NCBI GenBank assembly: GCA_963678825.2
Contig: CAXXPB010000067.1
Span: 1 to 64,000, forward strand
Direction: 5' to 3'
DNA: 64,000 bases
From: Microbacter sp963678825
GTDB lineage: Bacteria; Bacteroidota; Bacteroidia; Bacteroidales; Paludibacteraceae
Position numbers and translations under genes: made by a program
In this document: one piece after another, positions 38,724-47,976 of the stretch
How the letters are laid out: every line of letters starts with the position of its first letter
Position numbering within the stretch: position 1 is the first letter of the stretch
The notes under the pieces: generated by a model
Database searches by the model: none
What the model was told of the DNA's origin: nothing
The model's input: only the letters and a program-made list of their open reading frames with translations

Positions 38724-38732
38724 GTTTAGAAA

Positions 38733-39631
38733 ATGGGAACAACTCATTCGCTCGACAATCTAAAACACTATCATAACGAAGCTATTCAATTCTTCGGGGC
38801 TGAATTAATGTTATTGAAGGAAGCGATACCAAAAATCACAGACGACCGAATTTCAAAACTGCTACACTCCTGATAAGTGGAGGACAAACGGGTGAGGCAT
38901 TTCTTCAATTGGCAAGCCAAGTGGAGTATTTCACGAATGAATCTGTTATGCTTGCACGTTCATTCATGGAAACAGTTACGAACTTTTGTTATGCCAGTAT
39001 TTGCGATGAAAAAGAGTACCGTGCTTTTATCCTTCATCCGATTTACAAATACTATCATAATGTCGGACACCACATAGCGGATGAAGTTAATGATTACAAC
39101 AACTACCATGAACATGTAGATGCATTGATAAAAAAGCAAGAAAAATTAAAAAAAAGTTCTGTTGTACAAGAAGCATTAGCAATGTTTTCTGAAACAAAAC
39201 CCAATCTAACATGGACTAAAAAAAGTATGAATGAGAGGATAAGGGCATTGGAAAAGTGGGGAAAATTCATGGATCCATTTTTTAGCATTAACAAGTTATT
39301 ATATTATTCAGATGCCTCCGAAGCACTTCATGGATCTTTATATGGTTGTACTTATGATGTAGGAATATTCGACCCCGATTTCGACCATACAAATAAAGAA
39401 GAATTATTAAAAAGATTATACAAAGGTAATGCTTGCATGATATTATATCTCGGGAATATTATACATGAATCCCTGACACTTATTAAATATTCAAATGATA
39501 TTCAGGAAATTTGGAAATATTCCTATGAAAATCGCAAGTATGCATTAAATCTTTTGACTCATATTCAAGAGATAAATCCAACAAAAATATTAGACGAATA
39601 TTTTGAAACGAAAAAATCATCAAAGATATAA
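38733..39631 (+). pseudogene. DUF5677-like helical protein, one frameshift near the start
   Basis: The first reading from ATG 38733 (MGTTHSLDNLKHYHNEAIQFF) stops at 38872. One extra A in the run 38855-38858 would join it to TLLISGGQTGEAFLQLASQVEYFTNESVMLAR, giving about 299 residues ending at 39631. The downstream part (RSFMETVTNFCYASICDEKEY..., YYSDASEALHGSLYG) resembles DUF5677-type all-alpha proteins. It follows the previous gene by 9 bp and converges on mobB. The third member of the cargo cassette. The break may be a base-calling error, as at three other A/T-run sites in this window. Confidence 0.62.
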
Positions 39632-39640
39632 TTCCACAAT

Positions 39641-40888
39641 CTACATCTGTCTGCCATACCGCCGTTTCTTCTTTTTTCTGAGGCGTGGCAACGGCTGATC
39701 GTCTTTCGGATTGATCTCTGGTTCGGGAGAAAGGATTGAAAAAATGCCGCCCAAACCATTGTCGGGATTGTGGTCGTTTTCTTGGTGAGTACTCGCTTTG
39801 TAAACATCCGAAAGATGGGTCGTTTGTATCGGCTGTTGTGTCTGCCCTTGCTTACCATTGTGCAAATCATTAAATACATTGGCTGAAAACTCTTTTCCTA
39901 ATCGTGAGCCATTGAGTACACAAGCTGTAGTGTGATCGATAAACGTAGCCCCATAAATGCGTCCGGTATCCGTTTCCCGAAACACCGTATCGATGCCTTT
40001 TGCTTTCAGTCCTTCTACAAATTCTTTGCGATTGGAAGTTTGCTGTAAGACAGTGGCTATTATATCCCGTGTTTGTATTGTCCGTTTTTTCTCTTGGATA
40101 TGTTCTTTTGAGAAAACAAACTGTTTTTCCAATGACTCATAACCGGTAGCTTTCCCCAGTACGGATGATTTGAACGGATTTCCAATTTTGTTACCCTTGT
40201 CATCCATAGCAGAATAAACTAATCCGTGATATTCCTTCCCATGAGCTAGTCCCTGAGTTTCTTCCACCGTCACATTATACAAAGAGAGTAAAGCGCGGAA
40301 CTCTCCCAATGATTGGAACTGATAGTGCATCAGGGATTTTACGGTATTTCCAACCTGTGTTTTGATATTGCCATCCGAAAGATCAACCTTTCGGACAGGT
40401 TCTGCTTTTGCTGTCCGTTGCCGTTCGGCAGTATGTAAACCATATTTTTGCTCAATCTCTCGGGTAATGGATTTGCTGCGATGAAAATTATAGGCATTGT
40501 TGAGACATTTGCCGTTTTCATCCACCCTTATTGACACAATGTGCAGGTGATGACGGTTGATGTCTTCATGTTTATATACCATATAGGGTTGATCGTCGTA
40601 ACCTAACTTCTCCATATATTCCCGGGCAATATCAGCCAGATCTACATCCGATAACCGATCCTCGGGATGAGGATTCAGGGAGATGTGAATCACTGGCTTT
40701 TCGGTACGTATCATGGAGGGCATATAACGTTTGAAATCTTCGACTGCCCGATGAATGTCCATCTTTCCTGAGCCGTCATCAAAGACTTTATTGGTGGCAA
40801 GCAGTTTCCCTTTCTCCTGATTTATCTTCTCTCCGTTATAGGCAAGAGCCCCATACAGCGAGCTTCCAATGTTTATTTTTGCGACCAT
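39641..40888 (-). CDS. mobB: Relaxase/mobilisation protein MobB
   Basis: 415 residues. The relaxase domain opens with MVAKINIGSSLYGALAYNGEKI and has the metal-binding HxH cluster in INRHHLHIVSIRVD, with HISLNPHPED upstream; the C-terminal third is low-complexity and basic (LRKKKKRRYG). It nicks oriT and leads the transferred strand. Its start overlaps mobA by 16 bp, as usual in CTnDOT-like elements. The stop faces the end of the cargo cassette, only 9 bp away. Confidence 0.92.
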   Translation of the reverse strand: MVAKINIGSSLYGALAYNGEKINQEKGKLLATNKVFDDGSGKMDIHRAVEDFKRYMPSMIRTEKPVIHISLNPHPEDRLSDVDLADIAREYMEKLGYDDQPYMVYKHEDINRHHLHIVSIRVDENGKCLNNAYNFHRSKSITREIEQKYGLHTAERQRTAKAEPVRKVDLSDGNIKTQVGNTVKSLMHYQFQSLGEFRALLSLYNVTVEETQGLAHGKEYHGLVYSAMDDKGNKIGNPFKSSVLGKATGYESLEKQFVFSKEHIQEKKRTIQTRDIIATVLQQTSNRKEFVEGLKAKGIDTVFRETDTGRIYGATFIDHTTACVLNGSRLGKEFSANVFNDLHNGKQGQTQQPIQTTHLSDVYKASTHQENDHNPDNGLGGIFSILSPEPEINPKDDQPLPRLRKKKKRRYGRQM

Positions 40889-41298
40889 TGCTGCTGAAAT
40901 TCCTGTGTGAGTGAGATAATCTGACGGCTTAAAGCGGACAATTCAATGGTTTGTTTTTCCAATTTATAGAGTAAAGCCATCGCTTTTTTCTCCGAAAAGT
41001 GGCTCTTCAATTCCTTTACTGTTTGATTGTAGTTGACTCCGATTGCCCTGAACTGGGCATGAAATGCGGAGAGTTTCGTGTAGTAATCAACCAATGATTT
41101 ATCAACTCTCATCACCTTGAAAGTGGCGTCGAACACCCGTGCCTTGATAAAAACCGCTTTGGCATATACTCCCGATTGTTCGTATAGAGAGAGGAATCGG
41201 GCATGTTCTTCGTCGGTAAAACGAACTGTGTAACGGAATATAGCCGGATCCTTTTTGGGGTTACGCCCCTGTTTGTTTCTTTTTTCTTTACTCATCAT
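40873..41298 (-). CDS. mobA: Mobilisation accessory protein MobA
   Basis: 141 residues, basic N-terminus (KEKRNKQGRNPKKDP) then a ribbon-helix-helix-like segment (FRYTVRFTDEEHARFLSLYEQSG) and a C-terminal coiled helix. Such proteins bind oriT and help load the relaxase. Lies directly beside the putative oriT. Confidence 0.88.
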   Translation of the reverse strand: MMSKEKRNKQGRNPKKDPAIFRYTVRFTDEEHARFLSLYEQSGVYAKAVFIKARVFDATFKVMRVDKSLVDYYTKLSAFHAQFRAIGVNYNQTVKELKSHFSEKKAMALLYKLEKQTIELSALSRQIISLTQEFQQQWSQK

Positions 41299-41560
41299 TC
41301 ATGTGGATTTAGTAGTGTGACGATACACATCCTTTCTTGACTTGCCCCGGCAGTTGAAACAGGCAATGCGACTTCGGAGCAATTGCCAGCTCCCTGCAAG
41401 GGCAAGGACTTTTGAGCAGCCGAATTCATTTCGAGCGGCTCAAAAGATACCTTGCTATGTTCCGGAGAACATAAAAATCCGCCTTCGGACGGATTGCTGG
41501 TAAGCCCGGATTGCCAGGTAGTGAAACATTCGAGATATGGGTTGCCATTCGGATGCAAAA
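41299..41560. other. Putative origin of transfer (oriT) region
   Basis: Upstream of mobA lies an imperfect inverted repeat: GCAAGG (41402-41407) and CTTTTGAGC (41409-41417) pair with GCTCAAAAG (41438-41446) and CCTTGC (41450-41455), with CCG/CGG pairing near the loop. GC-rich, non-tra-like composition and this position next to a relaxosome gene are typical for oriT. An 87-codon reverse reading frame (41295-41558) crosses the whole region, but its composition looks non-coding. The nic site cannot be located. Confidence 0.6.
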
Positions 41561-41911
41561 GTACAATTGTTACTTATTGATATTTAGGGTGTAAAAGGGT
41601 AATAAGCTGCCACTTTAACGCCACAAACTGCCCTTCCCGGATAACTGCTACGAGCTGTGATTATTCCCTCTTTATTTGCACCGGATTTGAATGCAGGAGC
41701 ACACGAATGTTCAGATGATCGTTCATTCAAAAGGCGGGATGATTGACCCTAAGTGCAGAAGTGCATATGAAAGACTGTCTGCTCAAGCAATCGAAAGAAT
41801 GAGCCTACTTCCAAACGGTCAAGCAGGCATATAACCGTCTGAATGAAATCGTGTATGGATAAATAACCGGACAGCAAAGCAATCAAACCGTTGAAAACGT
41901 ATTCAGCCGAG
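41561..41911. other. Intergenic between mob and tra, no gene seen
   Basis: About 350 bp between the divergent mob and tra operons. No coding frame of note. It presumably holds tra leader/promoter sequence; the following 56 bp carry an iteron-like array. Confidence 0.4.
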
Positions 41912-41967
41912 CGTATGTGCGTACGAACGTACGAATGTTATTACGCATGAACGTCCGTTCGTAAGTA
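41912..41967 (+). promoter_or_regulatory. 8-bp phased CGTACGAA-like repeat array upstream of traA
   Basis: Seven consecutive 8-bp units read CGTATGTG, CGTACGAA, CGTACGAA, TGTTATTA, CGCATGAA, CGTCCGTT, CGTAAGTA. Six begin with CG; two are identical, and the fourth is divergent. Flanking ACGAACG/CGTTCGT gives inverted symmetry. The array ends 24 bp before the ParA-like gene. Likely a binding array for a DNA-binding protein (operator or parS-like site). Confidence 0.6.
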
Positions 41968-41990
41968 TAAACCATTAAAACTACCCACGT

Positions 41991-42746
41991 ATGAATGAAC
42001 CTGTGTATGTAGCTTTCTCCACACAAAAGGGAGGAGCCGGAAAAACGACCCTTACGGTACTTGTTGCAAGTTACCTGCATTATGTCAAGGGATATAATGT
42101 GGCTATTGTCGATTGTGATTTTCCACAATACAGTATCCATGATATGAGACAGCGTGATATGGATGCTGCCTTAAAAGACGAATACTACAAAGTATTGGCG
42201 TATGAACAATTTTCGCGACTGAAAAAGAAAGCTTATCCGGTTGTATGTAGCCGATCAGAGAAGGCACCTGAAGCAGCTGCACAACTTCTCCAGGGAGAGA
42301 ATCCGCCGGATTACATCTTTTTTGATTTGCCCGGTACAATAAATAACGAAAGCATCGTCAATACCCTTGCCACCATGGATTACATATTTACCCCCATCGC
42401 GGCAGACAGGGTGGTGATGGAAAGTTCGGTGAAGTTCGCATCTGTAGTTAATGAGCACCTGGTAAGTACCGGAAAAAGCAACATCAAGGGATTGTACTTG
42501 CTGTGGAATATGGTGGACGGACGTGAAAAGACAGAACTCTATGAAATTTATGAAAAGGTCTGTGCTGAATTAGGATTAACGGTAATGAAAACCTACTTGC
42601 CCGACAGTAAACGGTTTCGTAAAGAAACGGCGGCAGATCGTAAAGCGGTATTTCGTTCGACGCTCTTCCCGGCTGATAAAACATTGATCAAAGGAAGTAA
42701 TCTGGATAAGCTGGTTGATGAAATTCTCTCCATCATTAAAAAATAG
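41991..42746 (+). CDS. traA: TraA, ParA-family ATPase
   Basis: 251 residues with the deviant Walker A KGGAGKTT, VAIVDCDFPQ and FFDLPGT motifs of ParA/MinD ATPases. First gene of the tra operon in CTnDOT-like elements. It may position or maintain the excised circle, and could act on the repeat array immediately upstream (inference). Confidence 0.9.
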   Translation: MNEPVYVAFSTQKGGAGKTTLTVLVASYLHYVKGYNVAIVDCDFPQYSIHDMRQRDMDAALKDEYYKVLAYEQFSRLKKKAYPVVCSRSEKAPEAAAQLLQGENPPDYIFFDLPGTINNESIVNTLATMDYIFTPIAADRVVMESSVKFASVVNEHLVSTGKSNIKGLYLLWNMVDGREKTELYEIYEKVCAELGLTVMKTYLPDSKRFRKETAADRKAVFRSTLFPADKTLIKGSNLDKLVDEILSIIKK

Positions 42747-42751
42747 CGGTA

Positions 42752-43189
42752 ATGGCAAAGAAACTCAAGATAGACAGTATCGATGAGAATTTCATCATCA
42801 ACTCGTTCCGGCAGGATGATACCAGCATCTCGCTGGAAGCAAGGAGTCGGGAAGTCCCTCCGGAAGGGGTGCCGATCGAAGGACTCCAATTAGCAACTGC
42901 TACCCAAGTATTGGAACAGGGCAAGGAAGAACTGGCACATCGCAAAAAGGGGAACAAACCGGATTATGAAAGTCTCTTTGTTTGTGAATCCTCCGTAACT
43001 GCCCGGCAGGGGAAGCAGGTCTATATCCGCAAAGATTATCATGACCGCATATTAAAGATCATTCAGGTAATCGGTAAAAATGAAGTGTCCATTGCCAGCT
43101 ACATTGACAATGTGTTGACCTATCATTTCAATACCTACCAGAATGAGATAACAGAATCCTATAATCAACATCTCAAATCGATCTTTTAA
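42752..43189 (+). CDS. traB: TraB, DUF3408 protein
   Basis: 145 residues, 5 bp after traA. Disordered acidic N-terminus, then YIRKDYHDRILKIIQVIGKNEVSIASYIDNVLTYHF, a ribbon-helix-helix-like C-terminus typical of DUF3408. Probably a DNA-binding partner of the ParA-like protein. This is the standard second gene of the operon. Confidence 0.85.
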   Translation: MAKKLKIDSIDENFIINSFRQDDTSISLEARSREVPPEGVPIEGLQLATATQVLEQGKEELAHRKKGNKPDYESLFVCESSVTARQGKQVYIRKDYHDRILKIIQVIGKNEVSIASYIDNVLTYHFNTYQNEITESYNQHLKSIF

Positions 43190-43192
43190 CCC

Positions 43193-43894
43193 ATGATGAC
43201 ATTTTTAGTTTTCCTGCTCCTTGTTTATAACGCATGGCTTGTGAGCCGACTGTTACGAAACCAAAAGCAGCATGATAAGCAATTGGAAGAACCACAAACT
43301 ACAGCGGTGGCAGACAACCAATACGAGGATGAGATTGTAGGAAAGAGTCACTTTAAGCTGGAGATAAAAACGCCACAGATGACCGGAGGAATGCCACAAG
43401 CTGCCAGTTGCTCTGAAAATGAGAATATTAAAAATGAGGATGTTACTTTCGCGGACGAAACCGATGAGACAGTCTCAAAACGAGTCCCGGATGAAAAACT
43501 GGACGAAGTATTTACCCATGTTGCGACCGATCAAATTCAGCCGGACGATGACGATGAGGAGATGGACAATGACACCTCCATAACTGGATATGCAAGTGGA
43601 GCCAGTTTTGATGAGATAGGCCAAGCAATGAAAGTTGCCGACAGCGAGACGGAGACCCAAGAAGAACGATTGAGAGCAGGACAGGTTTTTAAAGAGCTGG
43701 AAGGAAACGAACTTTTCAACCAACTTATAGAAAGCTCCTCTCAACGAGCTGTAAAGATAAAGGAGTTAATGGACAGTTTTCTTGGTAATTCAATCACAAG
43801 GGAAGGAGAGGTTACCCGGGAGACGGTCCAACTCCAAAATAGATCCGAAGATCCTGCTGCAATAAGTCGGTTTGATATTCGGGATTTTGTATAA
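43193..43894 (+). CDS. Conjugal transfer protein, TraC/TraD position
   Basis: 233 residues with an N-terminal membrane helix (MMTFLVFLLLVYNAWLVSRLL), a long acidic low-complexity middle (DDDDEEMDNDTS) and a C-terminal helical domain (ELFNQLIESSSQRAVKIKELMDSFLG). Occupies the place of traC/traD between traB and traE; only one gene is present where CTnDOT has two. Exact homology not verified. Confidence 0.65.
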   Translation: MMTFLVFLLLVYNAWLVSRLLRNQKQHDKQLEEPQTTAVADNQYEDEIVGKSHFKLEIKTPQMTGGMPQAASCSENENIKNEDVTFADETDETVSKRVPDEKLDEVFTHVATDQIQPDDDDEEMDNDTSITGYASGASFDEIGQAMKVADSETETQEERLRAGQVFKELEGNELFNQLIESSSQRAVKIKELMDSFLGNSITREGEVTRETVQLQNRSEDPAAISRFDIRDFV

Positions 43895-44034
43895 CACTTA
43901 AAAACAGAAACACGATGAAAGAGGTTGATTACGGCTAATGGTGAATAGCACCACTAAAATCCAAAACTAACATTTTCAGTATTTACCTGCCGGATGGACG
44001 ATCCAATCCATCCGGCATAATTCAAGAACAATTT

Positions 44035-44334
44035 ATGACAAAGAAAACGATTATCCTATTTGCCATTGCACTGGTAGGTGTTTCTTCTGTGTTTGCCCAA
44101 GGCAATGGTTCGGCAGGCATTTCCGAAGCCACTACTATGGTCACTTCCTATTTCGATCCGGCTACCAAACTGATCTATGCCATCGGAGCGGTGGTTGGTC
44201 TAATCGGAGGAGTGAAGGTCTATTCCAAATTCTCATCCGGCGATCCCGACACCAGTAAAACAGCCGCCTCCTGGTTTGGAGCCTGTATCTTTTTGATTGT
44301 CTCGGCAACCATCCTTCGTTCCTTCTTTTTGTAA
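44035..44334 (+). CDS. traE: TraE, DUF4134 small membrane protein
   Basis: 99 residues: signal peptide (ending FAQGNGSAG) and two membrane helices (LIYAIGAVVGLIGGVKVYSKF; WFGACIFLIVSATILRSFF). VirB2/VirB3-like inner-membrane component. A 140-bp spacer precedes it and holds only an 8-codon frame. Confidence 0.88.
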   Translation: MTKKTIILFAIALVGVSSVFAQGNGSAGISEATTMVTSYFDPATKLIYAIGAVVGLIGGVKVYSKFSSGDPDTSKTAASWFGACIFLIVSATILRSFFL

Positions 44335-44336
44335 CC

Positions 44337-44672
44337 ATGGCAGAATATCCAATGAACAAAGGGATTGGCAAACCAGCAGAGTTCAAAGGGCTGAAAAGCC
44401 AGTACCTCTTTATTTTTGCCGGAGGGTTGCTGGCTGTCTTTATTGTATTTGTGGTGATGTATATGGCCGGCATCGGCCAGTGGATCTGTATCGGCTTTGG
44501 CGTTAGCGCAGCATTCCTGTTGGTCTGGATGACCTTTACCCTGAACGACAAATATGGCGAACATGGACTGATGAAATTGCAAGCCCACCATTCACATCCC
44601 AAATACATCATCAGCCGGAAGGCCATTTGCCGGTTCTTCAATTTCACCAACTATAAAAAGCAAACAGCATGA
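44337..44672 (+). CDS. traF: TraF, DUF4133 membrane protein
   Basis: 111 residues; NKGIGKPAEFKGLKSQYLFIFAGG is characteristic of DUF4133, followed by two membrane helices. VirB3-like. Overlaps traG by 4 bp. Confidence 0.88.
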   Translation: MAEYPMNKGIGKPAEFKGLKSQYLFIFAGGLLAVFIVFVVMYMAGIGQWICIGFGVSAAFLLVWMTFTLNDKYGEHGLMKLQAHHSHPKYIISRKAICRFFNFTNYKKQTA

Positions 44673-47167
44673 GAAATACTTTAAAAGCGGTAACGTTAGA
44701 AAGTCGGTTTCCGCTGCTATCCGTGGAACACGATTGTATTATCAGCAAGAATGCTGATATAACAGTTGCCTTCCGGGTAGAGCTGCCGGAGCTCTTTACC
44801 GTCACTTCATCCGAATATGAAGCAATCCACTCGGCATGGGTCAAAGCGGTGAAGGTGCTGCCGGACTATTCGATAGTACACAAACAGGATTGGTTTATCA
44901 AGGAGAACTACCAACCGGAAATGCAACAAGAGGGCATGAGCTTTCTGTCTCGATCCTTCGAGCGGCATTTCAACGAACGCCCTTTTTTGAATCATACCAG
45001 TTACCTGTTCCTGATAAAGACCACCAAAGAGCAGAGCCGGAGACAAAGCAACTTTTCTTCACTCTGTCGTGGTTTTATGGTTCCCAAGGAGATTCAGGAT
45101 AAAGAGACCGCGGTAAAATTTTTAGAGACCGTCAGCCAGTTCGAGCGGATTGTCAATGACAGCGGGTTTATCCGACTTTTCCGTTTGACCACCGATGAGA
45201 TCGCTGGTACATCAGAGAAGGCCGGGATTATCGAAAAGTACTTTTCTCTTTCGCAGGAAAACACAACCTGTTTGCAAGACATCTCGCTGGCTGCAGCTGA
45301 TATGCGGATCGGGGATAGCCTGCTTTGTCTGCATACCCTGTCGGATGCAGAAGACTTGCCGTCGCAGGTATATACTGACGGACGCTATGAAAAACTCTCG
45401 ACCGACCGGAGTGATTGCCGCCTCTCTTTTGCGGCTCCCGTGGGAGTATTGCTCTCCTGTAATCATATCTACAACCAGTACCTCTTTATCGACAACCATG
45501 CAGAAAATCTCCGTCGTTTTGAAAAGCAAGCCCGGAACATGCATTCATTGTCGCGATACAGCCGTGCCAACCAAATTAACAAAGAGTGGATCGAGAAGTA
45601 CCTGAACGAAGCCCACTCCTTCGGATTGACTTCGGTGCGTTGCCATTGTAATGTGGTGGCCTGGTCGGATGACAGAGATGAACTGAAGCGGATCAAAAAT
45701 GATGTAGGTAGTCAATTGGCCTTGATGGAATGCAAACCCCGTTACAATACGGTGGATACCCCGACGCTTTACTGGGCAGGCATTCCGGGCAATGGCGGAG
45801 ATTTTCCATCGGAAGAGAGTTTTTATACGTTTATCGAACAAGCCGTTTGTTTCTTTACGGAAGAGACCAACTATCGAAGCTCTCCCTCTCCCTTTGGTAT
45901 CAAGATGGTAGATCGCCTTACCGGTAAACCCTTGCATGTAGATATATCAGACCTTCCCATGAAAAAGGGAATCATCACCAACCGCAACAAGTTTATCCTC
46001 GGACCATCAGGCTCCGGAAAATCATTCTTCACCAACCATATGGTACGCCAGTATTACGAACAGGGCACCCATGTGCTGTTGGTGGATACCGGCAATTCCT
46101 ATCTGGGACTCTGCGAGATGATCAACCGTAAGACCAATGGCAAAGACGGGGTCTATTTTACCTATACGGCAGAAAATCCGATTGCCTTTAATCCTTTCTA
46201 TACCGATGACGGGGTATTTGATATTGAAAAGAAAGAGAGTATCAAAACATTGATTCTGACCCTCTGGAAACGGGATAACGAACCGCCGACACGGGCGGAG
46301 GAGGTAGCACTTTCCAATGCTGTTAGCCTCTATATTGAGAAGCTGAATGTCGAAGAGATCGTTCCCTCTTTCAACACTTTCTACGAGTTTGTCGGCGGAG
46401 AATATCGGGAGATACTTGCCTCCAAACAGGTACGGGAAAAGGATTTCGATGTAGCTAATTTTCTGAATGTATTGGAACCTTACTACAAAGGAGGAGAATA
46501 TGATTACTTGCTAAATTCAAACAAGCAGTTGGATTTATTGAACAAGCGGTTTATCGTCTTTGAACTGGATAATATCAAAGATCACAAGATTCTCTTTCCG
46601 ATTGTCACCATTATCATCATGGAAACCTTTATCAATAAGATGAGACGATTGAAAGGAGTCCGTAAGATGATCCTGATTGAAGAGGCGTGGAAAGCCATTG
46701 CCAAGGAAGGCATGGCAGAATACATCAAATACCTGTTCAAGACTGTCCGCAAGTTCTTTGGAGAGGCAATTGTGGTAACGCAGGAAGTGGACGACATCAT
46801 CGCCAGTCCCATTGTTAAGGAATCCATCATCAACAACTCTGATTGTAAGATTTTGCTTGACCAGCGAAAATACATGAACAAGTTCGACAGTATTCAGGCG
46901 CTCTTGGGATTGACCGACAAGGAAAAGGCGCAAGTGCTCTCTATCAATATGGCCAACCATCCTTCCCGAAGGTATAAGGAGGTGTGGATCGGACTGGGTG
47001 GCGTACAATCTGCGGTCTATGCCACGGAAGTTTCCCTCGAAGAATATTATACCTACACCACGGAAGAGACAGAAAAACTGGAACTGTTCCGTCTTGCAGA
47101 AAAATTGGACGGAAATATCGAGTTGGCCATCAAACAACTGGCTGAAACCAAACGGAATCAAAATTGA
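44669..47167 (+). CDS. traG: TraG, VirB4-family conjugation ATPase
   Basis: 832 residues. An N-terminal domain is followed by the ATPase with Walker A (LGPSGSGKSFF) and Walker B (RKMILIEEAWKAIA), and the VVTQEVDDI segment typical of VirB4. It powers assembly of the type IV channel. Length matches CTnDOT TraG. Followed by a 177-bp spacer with hairpins, where traH would be expected. Confidence 0.94.
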   Translation: MRNTLKAVTLESRFPLLSVEHDCIISKNADITVAFRVELPELFTVTSSEYEAIHSAWVKAVKVLPDYSIVHKQDWFIKENYQPEMQQEGMSFLSRSFERHFNERPFLNHTSYLFLIKTTKEQSRRQSNFSSLCRGFMVPKEIQDKETAVKFLETVSQFERIVNDSGFIRLFRLTTDEIAGTSEKAGIIEKYFSLSQENTTCLQDISLAAADMRIGDSLLCLHTLSDAEDLPSQVYTDGRYEKLSTDRSDCRLSFAAPVGVLLSCNHIYNQYLFIDNHAENLRRFEKQARNMHSLSRYSRANQINKEWIEKYLNEAHSFGLTSVRCHCNVVAWSDDRDELKRIKNDVGSQLALMECKPRYNTVDTPTLYWAGIPGNGGDFPSEESFYTFIEQAVCFFTEETNYRSSPSPFGIKMVDRLTGKPLHVDISDLPMKKGIITNRNKFILGPSGSGKSFFTNHMVRQYYEQGTHVLLVDTGNSYLGLCEMINRKTNGKDGVYFTYTAENPIAFNPFYTDDGVFDIEKKESIKTLILTLWKRDNEPPTRAEEVALSNAVSLYIEKLNVEEIVPSFNTFYEFVGGEYREILASKQVREKDFDVANFLNVLEPYYKGGEYDYLLNSNKQLDLLNKRFIVFELDNIKDHKILFPIVTIIIMETFINKMRRLKGVRKMILIEEAWKAIAKEGMAEYIKYLFKTVRKFFGEAIVVTQEVDDIIASPIVKESIINNSDCKILLDQRKYMNKFDSIQALLGLTDKEKAQVLSINMANHPSRRYKEVWIGLGGVQSAVYATEVSLEEYYTYTTEETEKLELFRLAEKLDGNIELAIKQLAETKRNQN

Positions 47168-47214
47168 AAAAAGCAGATACAAAAATCTCATACCTGCTTT
47201 TCCGTCCTTAAATC

Positions 47215-47304
47215 AGTTTACTCTTATAGTAAACTAATTCATAAAAGCGGACTAAGTTAATCTCTATCTGTTTCATAAAAATAATCGCTGACTTTAGTGT
47301 CAGC
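47215..47304 (+). repeat. Hairpins between traG and traI
   Basis: Perfect stems AGTTTAC/GTAAACT (47215-47221/47229-47235) and GCTGAC/GTCAGC (47287-47292/47299-47304), plus an upstream AGCAG/CTGCT pair near 47172-47198. No T tract; may process or stabilise the transcript. Confidence 0.5.
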
Positions 47305-47344
47305 TTACTAATAAATATCATCAAAAAGTCAAAAGTTCAAGAAA

Positions 47345-47974
47345 ATGAAAACAAAAATCTTTTTAATTGCGGCTTTGATTGCGCTATGCAGTCTGCCGTC
47401 AAAAGCCCAATTTGTGGTGACCGATCCCACCAATCTGGCACAGAGCATCGTCAATACGACTCGTAACGTGGTGGAGGCCTCCACGACTGCATCCAATATG
47501 ATCAAAAATTTTGAGCAGACGGTAAAGATTTACCAGCAGGGTAAAGAATATTACGATGCGCTCAAATCGGTGCATGATTTGGTTAAGGATGCCAAGAAGG
47601 TACAGAAAACCATTCTGTTGGTGGGCGATATCTCCGATATCTATGTCAGTAATTTTCAGAAAATGCTATCCGACTCTCACTATAGTGTCAATGAGCTAGG
47701 AGCTATTGCTTTCGGATATGCAAAGCTGCTGGAGCAGGCATCTGATATGCTTCTGGAATTAAAGGACGTGGTCAATGTTAACGGATTGTCGATGACCGAC
47801 AGTGAACGGATGGGTATTGTCTCTGATGTATACGAACGTTTGCAAAAGCATCGCAATCTGGTAGCCTATTACACTCGTAAGAATATCTCGATTTCTTATT
47901 TGAGAGCAAAGAAAACCGGAGATGCGGATCGTGTAATGGCACTGTACGGAACGGCTAACGATAAATACTGGTAA
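47345..47974 (+). CDS. traI: TraI, DUF4141 protein
   Basis: 209 residues with a signal peptide (MKTKIFLIAALIALCSLPSKAQ) and the DUF4141 pattern (FVVTDPTNLAQSIVNT...ASNMIKNFEQTVKIY). VirB5-like periplasmic component of the channel. Confidence 0.88.
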   Translation: MKTKIFLIAALIALCSLPSKAQFVVTDPTNLAQSIVNTTRNVVEASTTASNMIKNFEQTVKIYQQGKEYYDALKSVHDLVKDAKKVQKTILLVGDISDIYVSNFQKMLSDSHYSVNELGAIAFGYAKLLEQASDMLLELKDVVNVNGLSMTDSERMGIVSDVYERLQKHRNLVAYYTRKNISISYLRAKKTGDADRVMALYGTANDKYW

Positions 47975-47976
47975 TC

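Noticed and set aside
41295..41558. 87-codon reverse reading frame upstream of mobA, overlapping it by 4 bp
   Set aside because: It crosses the repeat-rich candidate oriT, and its composition looks like a by-product of structured DNA; I see no protein pattern in it. Kept as oriT evidence, not as a gene.
46535..47191. 218-codon reverse frame at the end of traG
   Set aside because: Complementary to the conserved VirB4 ATPase region; hydrophobic pattern arises from codon bias.
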